Of a stretch of 64,000 bases of DNA, positions 59,822-64,000 are shown one piece after another (position 1 is the stretch's first letter; the number at the start of each line of letters is the position of its first letter). The notes beneath the pieces are model-generated. The model searched no databases and was not told the origin of the DNA. It saw only the letters and a program-made list of their open reading frames with translations. Source of the DNA: Bacteroidota bacterium (GTDB lineage: Bacteria; Bacteroidota; Ignavibacteria; Kryptoniales; JAKASW01); the NCBI GenBank assembly GCA_021789975.1, contig JAJYIT010000008.1, forward strand, positions 62,001-126,000. The letters run 5' to 3'. The position numbers and the translations under genes were made by a program.

Positions 59822-61249
59822 ATGCGATTGCGATTCATTGGAGCAGCACAGACCGTAACAGGCTCTATGCACCTCATCGAGACGAACGGCAAAAGAATCC
59901 TCCTCGATTGCGGACTCTACCAGGGAAAGAGAGCGGAGAGCACGCGAATAAACAAGAATTTCTACTCAGGCGATGGAGCCGACTCAAGTCAGCAGTACTT
60001 TCATCCGGCTCAGATAGACGCGGTAGTTCTCTCTCATGCTCATATCGACCACAGCGGGAACCTACCCAGCCTGGTAAAGAACGGTTACACGGGTCCAATA
60101 TATGCGACTCCGGCAACGCGAGATCTCGCAGGCATTATGCTTGCCGACAGCGCGAAGATTCAGGAGCAGGATGCTTCTTTCTTGAACAGGAAGCTTGCGA
60201 AAAGAGGCGAACCGCTTATTCAACCTTTGTACGACATCGAAGATGCCCTCTCCGTTGCCCCTCTCTTCGTTTCTGTATCGTATCACCGGGAGACTACGAT
60301 CGCTGACGGAGTTCGAGTTACATTCTACGATGCCGGCCATATTCTCGGAAGCGCGCTCGTCAAGCTTACGATCGATGATGATGGAGCAGAAAAAACAATC
60401 CTTTTTACCGGAGACCTGGGAAGAAGAGGTTTGCCAATTCTAAGGAATCCTGAGGTGATAAACGAAGCGGATTACCTCATAACTGAAAGTACTTACGGCG
60501 GAAGATTCCACGAGCCAATAGAGAGCATGCAGGCGAAGCTTCAAGAAGTAATACTCAGAACAATTAAGAGGGGCGGCAAGGTCATCATACCCGCCTTTAG
60601 CGTGGAGCGTACGCAAGAGATAACTTACACGTTACATCGATTGTTCGAATCGAAAGCGCTTCCCCGCATTCCGGTATTCGTAGACAGTCCCCTCTCGGTC
60701 AACGCTACCGAAGTTTTCCGTCTGCATCCGGAGTGCTTCAACAAAGAAGTCTTCAAGATGGTCATTGCCAACGACGACCCGTTCGGCTTTGAGTATATCC
60801 ATTACATTAAGACCGTAGAAGACTCAAAGAAGCTCAACGATATCCACGAGCCGCTCGTGGTCGTTTCTGCATCGGGGATGTGCGAAAGCGGTCGCATACT
60901 TCATCACCTCGCAAACAACGTCAGCGATCCAAAGAACACAATCATGATAGTCGGCTACCAGGCACCAGATACGCTCGGAAGACGGATTGTCGAAAAGCAG
61001 CCGCGGCTGAAAATTCTTGGCGAAGAGTATTCGCTCAGGGCAGAAGTGGTCGAAATGCATTCTTTCTCAGCGCATGCCGACCATAACGACTTAGTCGGGT
61101 TCGTAAGAAACTTCGACACCAAGAAACTCAGGAACATATTTCTGGTTCACGGGGAAAATGAAGAGCAAACTGCACTTTCGACTTCGCTAAGGCAAATTGG
61201 TTATAAGGAAATATTTGCACCAAAGAAGGGTGACGTGTTCAATATTTGA
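59822..61249 (+). CDS. MBL-fold / beta-CASP RNA-metabolising metallo-hydrolase
   Basis: FIGAAQTVTGSMHLIETNGKRILLDCGLYQGKR; VVLSHAHIDHSGNLPSLVKNGYTGPIYAT; YDAGHILGSALVKL; SASGMCESGRILHHLANNVSDPKNTIMIVGYQAPDTLGRRI; SFSAHADHNDLVGFV. Confidence 0.95.
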   Translation: MRLRFIGAAQTVTGSMHLIETNGKRILLDCGLYQGKRAESTRINKNFYSGDGADSSQQYFHPAQIDAVVLSHAHIDHSGNLPSLVKNGYTGPIYATPATRDLAGIMLADSAKIQEQDASFLNRKLAKRGEPLIQPLYDIEDALSVAPLFVSVSYHRETTIADGVRVTFYDAGHILGSALVKLTIDDDGAEKTILFTGDLGRRGLPILRNPEVINEADYLITESTYGGRFHEPIESMQAKLQEVILRTIKRGGKVIIPAFSVERTQEITYTLHRLFESKALPRIPVFVDSPLSVNATEVFRLHPECFNKEVFKMVIANDDPFGFEYIHYIKTVEDSKKLNDIHEPLVVVSASGMCESGRILHHLANNVSDPKNTIMIVGYQAPDTLGRRIVEKQPRLKILGEEYSLRAEVVEMHSFSAHADHNDLVGFVRNFDTKKLRNIFLVHGENEEQTALSTSLRQIGYKEIFAPKKGDVFNI

Positions 61250-62088
61250 AGAAGGTACTGATCACAGGCGGTTCCGGGCTCGTTGGAAGGTTCGTCGCCC
61301 AAGACCTCGCCAAAAAGTACGACATCACCGTTTTAGACCGCGTGGAGCCAAACTACGATGTGAAGTACCACAGTCTTGACGTTCTGAATACGGAATCGTT
61401 CTCCGCGATCGGCGGTCAATATGACGCGTTGCTGCATCTGGCCGGGATACCTCACCCTCTTAACGATCCACCTGAGAGAGTGTTTAACGTGAACACTCTC
61501 GGCACATTCAACGTGGCAGAGTTCGCAGTTAAGATCGGGGTTAAGAAAGTCGTGCTTGCTTCCAGCGAGTCAACTCTGGGTTTCGCCTTCGCGAGGACCG
61601 ATCACATACCGCTCTACTTTCCGATAGACGAACAGCATCCTCTTGAGCCACAGGATCCATACGGCTTAAGCAAAGTGTGCGCGGAAGAGATCCTGAAGTG
61701 CTTCTCGCGCGGTTACCGATTACAAACTGTTTCTCTACGATTCCCCTGGATCTGGGTGCCCGGCGACAAAGAGCGGCAGTTCTACCGAAAGTTGATCGCA
61801 GAATATCCTAGCTGGTCAAAGAATCTCTGGGCATGGGTGAATGTTCACGACGCAGCTCAGGCTTTTGCAAAAGCTATTGAGTTCGACGGTCACGGCTTCA
61901 ATAGATTCTTCATCACTGCCGCGGAAAACTGGACAGGCTACCCTGCAATGGACTTGATCGACCGATTCTATAAGGGAGTTCAGATAATCCACTCAATGGA
62001 AGGGCCGAAAAGTCTGATATCGAGCGATCTGGCGCACGTCGTCCTCCATTACACTCCGAAGTTCAGCGTAGCAGATATCTTCGATTGA
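61246..62088 (+). CDS. NAD-dependent epimerase/dehydratase (SDR; TTG start overlapping preceding stop)
   Basis: KKVLITGGSGLVGRFVAQDLA; LLHLAGIPHPLNDPPERVFNVNTLGTFNVAEFA; DPYGLSKVCAEEIL (YxxxK). Confidence 0.93.
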   Translation: MKKVLITGGSGLVGRFVAQDLAKKYDITVLDRVEPNYDVKYHSLDVLNTESFSAIGGQYDALLHLAGIPHPLNDPPERVFNVNTLGTFNVAEFAVKIGVKKVVLASSESTLGFAFARTDHIPLYFPIDEQHPLEPQDPYGLSKVCAEEILKCFSRGYRLQTVSLRFPWIWVPGDKERQFYRKLIAEYPSWSKNLWAWVNVHDAAQAFAKAIEFDGHGFNRFFITAAENWTGYPAMDLIDRFYKGVQIIHSMEGPKSLISSDLAHVVLHYTPKFSVADIFD

Positions 62089-62432
62089 GACTCTTCATGG
62101 AAATTGACGGCGGAGTCGGTGAAGCCTATCCTTTTATCTACTCCAGCAGTCCACCCGCGGGCTGCGATGAGGTGGTAGCTGCGGTCAGTGTCGGCATTCC
62201 GGCTTTGGAGGTAATCCCAGATGCAGGCTTCTTGCCGGACCGACTTGGATCCTAGGACTCGGTTTTTCCTGCCGGGTCGCGCGGCACAACTCGATGCTGA
62301 GAGATTCTATCAACTATTATTTAAATTGTCACGAAACAAATGATGGTTTGGATGAACATTTTATACACTGCCAAATTGAAATGGCTCCGGTAAGAGCGGT
62401 ATGGTCCAGGTTCACTCTATATTACGATTGTA

Positions 62433-63449
62433 TTGAAACAGTCGGAGTCTGGATTGGCCCGTAGAGTTATCTCAAGGCCCCTCCTTGCCCTCGCCGCTTT
62501 CCTGCTAATTTCTATCTCGGGTTGCAGTAAGGAGTCTTCAATACCGACATCGAGTGACAACTTCATCATTTTTCCACCAACCGACTTGTTCGTCCTTTCT
62601 GCCCATGATGCAGGAATATTTGTTGAATGGAGTCCAGTTGCGGCGGCCGGTTTTCTATACTACAACGTGTATATGGGGACGGACAGCACGAAGTTGAATT
62701 TTATTTCGGAGACTTCGAACAACTACTTCTATGTCGACAGCCTGAATTACACCACGACCTACTTTATTCATGTTACAGCGGTTTACGCGAACGGGATAGA
62801 GAGCCCGCCAAGTAATTTTGCATCTGCCAAACCGGTCAATGTGTATGCTCCGGTACAGCCGATCGGACTTACAGTTCAAGGCCACAATGACGCCAGCGGT
62901 AAATATCTCTCAGTGATCTGGACATCTAATCCCGATGGAGACCTGGCCGGCTACGAAGTGTATCGCGGCACTGCGAGTTCATTTCAACCTGACACGCTCA
63001 GATTTACCAACCTCCTCACAACGGTAACTACGAATTTTCTTAAAGATACCTCCAACATACAAGTGGGTCGGGAGTATTATTACAAGATTATCGCTTTTGA
63101 TTTTGCTCATTGGCGCAGCATACCTTCAGAGCCGGACTCGGACATGGTACTTCAACAACCTACTCTCATCTACCCGGCGAATGACTCTGCCGTGAACTAC
63201 ATGGACAACTTAGTGTTTCAGTTTAATCAGGTGCCGGGTGCATCCGGTTACATCTTCTACCTTTCTTCGTCTGCCGGTGGAGGAGATATCTATACGGCAA
63301 ACATCCCAGCCAATCAGAACAATTACGCTTATTCAGGGGCAGCAATAAGTACAGGAGAGCTGTACTACTGGCATGTCGCCGCAACGACAAAAGACCCAAA
63401 CACCCCCAACTCAGTCAGCAACGTCTTCTCTTTCGCATTTACTCAGTGA
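62433..63449 (+). CDS. Lipoprotein with fibronectin type III-like repeats
   Basis: Lipobox AAFLLISISGC; LSAHDAGIFVEWSPVAAAGFLYYNVYMGTDS and GKYLSVIWTSNPDGDLAGYEVYRGTAS Fn3-type strands. Confidence 0.75.
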   Translation: MKQSESGLARRVISRPLLALAAFLLISISGCSKESSIPTSSDNFIIFPPTDLFVLSAHDAGIFVEWSPVAAAGFLYYNVYMGTDSTKLNFISETSNNYFYVDSLNYTTTYFIHVTAVYANGIESPPSNFASAKPVNVYAPVQPIGLTVQGHNDASGKYLSVIWTSNPDGDLAGYEVYRGTASSFQPDTLRFTNLLTTVTTNFLKDTSNIQVGREYYYKIIAFDFAHWRSIPSEPDSDMVLQQPTLIYPANDSAVNYMDNLVFQFNQVPGASGYIFYLSSSAGGGDIYTANIPANQNNYAYSGAAISTGELYYWHVAATTKDPNTPNSVSNVFSFAFTQ

Positions 63450-64000
63450 TCGAATTCAAAAACATCACGAAGAGATTCGGCAACGTTACGGCGCTCAACA
63501 ACGTTTCGTTCGTGGTTGAGAAGGGGAGCGCTTGCGGATACATCGGTCCTAACGGCGCGGGCAAAACCACCACCGCACGGATCATAGGCGGACTTGAGCG
63601 TCCCGATTCGGGCAAAGTCATCATCGCAGGAGATGATGCATCCAAAGGCACGACACGCAATGTGGTCGGTTATGTGCCGGAGTCGCCAAGGCTTTATGAC
63701 ACTTTGACTCCCAGAGAAACAGTCGCGCTGGCGGCATTGCTGCGAAGTTTCGACAAGACGCTCGCGATGGAAAGACTTGGCATGATGGGAGAGATTTTTC
63801 ACTTCACCGAATATCTTTTGAAACCGCTCAGCGGATTGTCGAAGGGCACGAAACAGAAAGTAGTCATAAGTCTCGCAATCATATTTCATCCTGAAGTGCT
63901 GGTGCTGGATGAACCTACCGACGGTCTGGACGTGCAGGCAGTTGTCGCGCTGAAGCAGATTATCAGCACTTTTACCAAGCTTGGCGGTACCGTCTTCTAC
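63446..64000 (+). CDS. ABC transporter ATP-binding protein (partial, runs off window; GTG start)
   Basis: VIEFKNITKRFGNVTALNNVSFVVEKGSACGYIGPNGAGKTTTARIIGGLERPDSGKVIIAGDD...LKPLSGLSKGTKQKVVISLAIIFHPEVLVLDEPTDGLD. Confidence 0.95.
   Translation, partial: MIEFKNITKRFGNVTALNNVSFVVEKGSACGYIGPNGAGKTTTARIIGGLERPDSGKVIIAGDDASKGTTRNVVGYVPESPRLYDTLTPRETVALAALLRSFDKTLAMERLGMMGEIFHFTEYLLKPLSGLSKGTKQKVVISLAIIFHPEVLVLDEPTDGLDVQAVVALKQIISTFTKLGGTVFY

Noticed and set aside
1-64000. CRISPR arrays, toxin-antitoxin, restriction or phage-defence genes, IS elements
   Set aside because: No regularly spaced repeats, transposase, integrase, nuclease-defence or toxin-antitoxin signatures seen in any ORF; the window is mostly core metabolism and envelope genes.

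Overview
This is a gene-dense bacterial window, mostly minus-strand, with no rRNA, tRNA, CRISPR array, phage, transposase or defence locus that I can support. Gene content and style (PorV- and FadL-like outer-membrane proteins, bactofilin next to a split atp operon, a nuoJKLMN block) suggest a Bacteroidota/Chlorobi/Ignavibacteria-type (FCB group) organism; that placement is inference. Main blocks: hisD (partial); a large gluzincin / beta-propeller / Omp85-like fusion protein with an outer-membrane partner; CorC, VanZ and Nnr; nuoNMLKJ with an embedded alpha/beta hydrolase; serA; rlmD, glycerate kinase, DUF2461 and glyS; smpB, tyrS and pyruvoyl-dependent arginine decarboxylase; an M23 / bactofilin / atp(ZI)BEFHAG operon without atpDC; an acyl-CoA carboxylase beta subunit; ispD, queA and ppdK; a tightly packed operon running from a GH2-like membrane protein through smc to lpxB/lpxK; patatin, polyprenyl synthase, tatC, glyA and rpiB; an envelope lipoprotein / outer-membrane protein / gmhB cluster; glgA; a beta-CASP MBL protein; an epimerase; an Fn3-like lipoprotein; and a partial ABC ATPase. 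The observations most worth a second look are: a GH2-fold membrane protein lacking both catalytic Glu residues, abutting smc; the metallopeptidase / propeller / barrel fusion; two genes (gmhB and a PorV-like gene) whose best start appears to be CTG; a histone-like basic tail on PPDK; and a second membrane-embedded Glu in the ATP synthase c subunit. I do not see a clear-cut new multi-gene system here.
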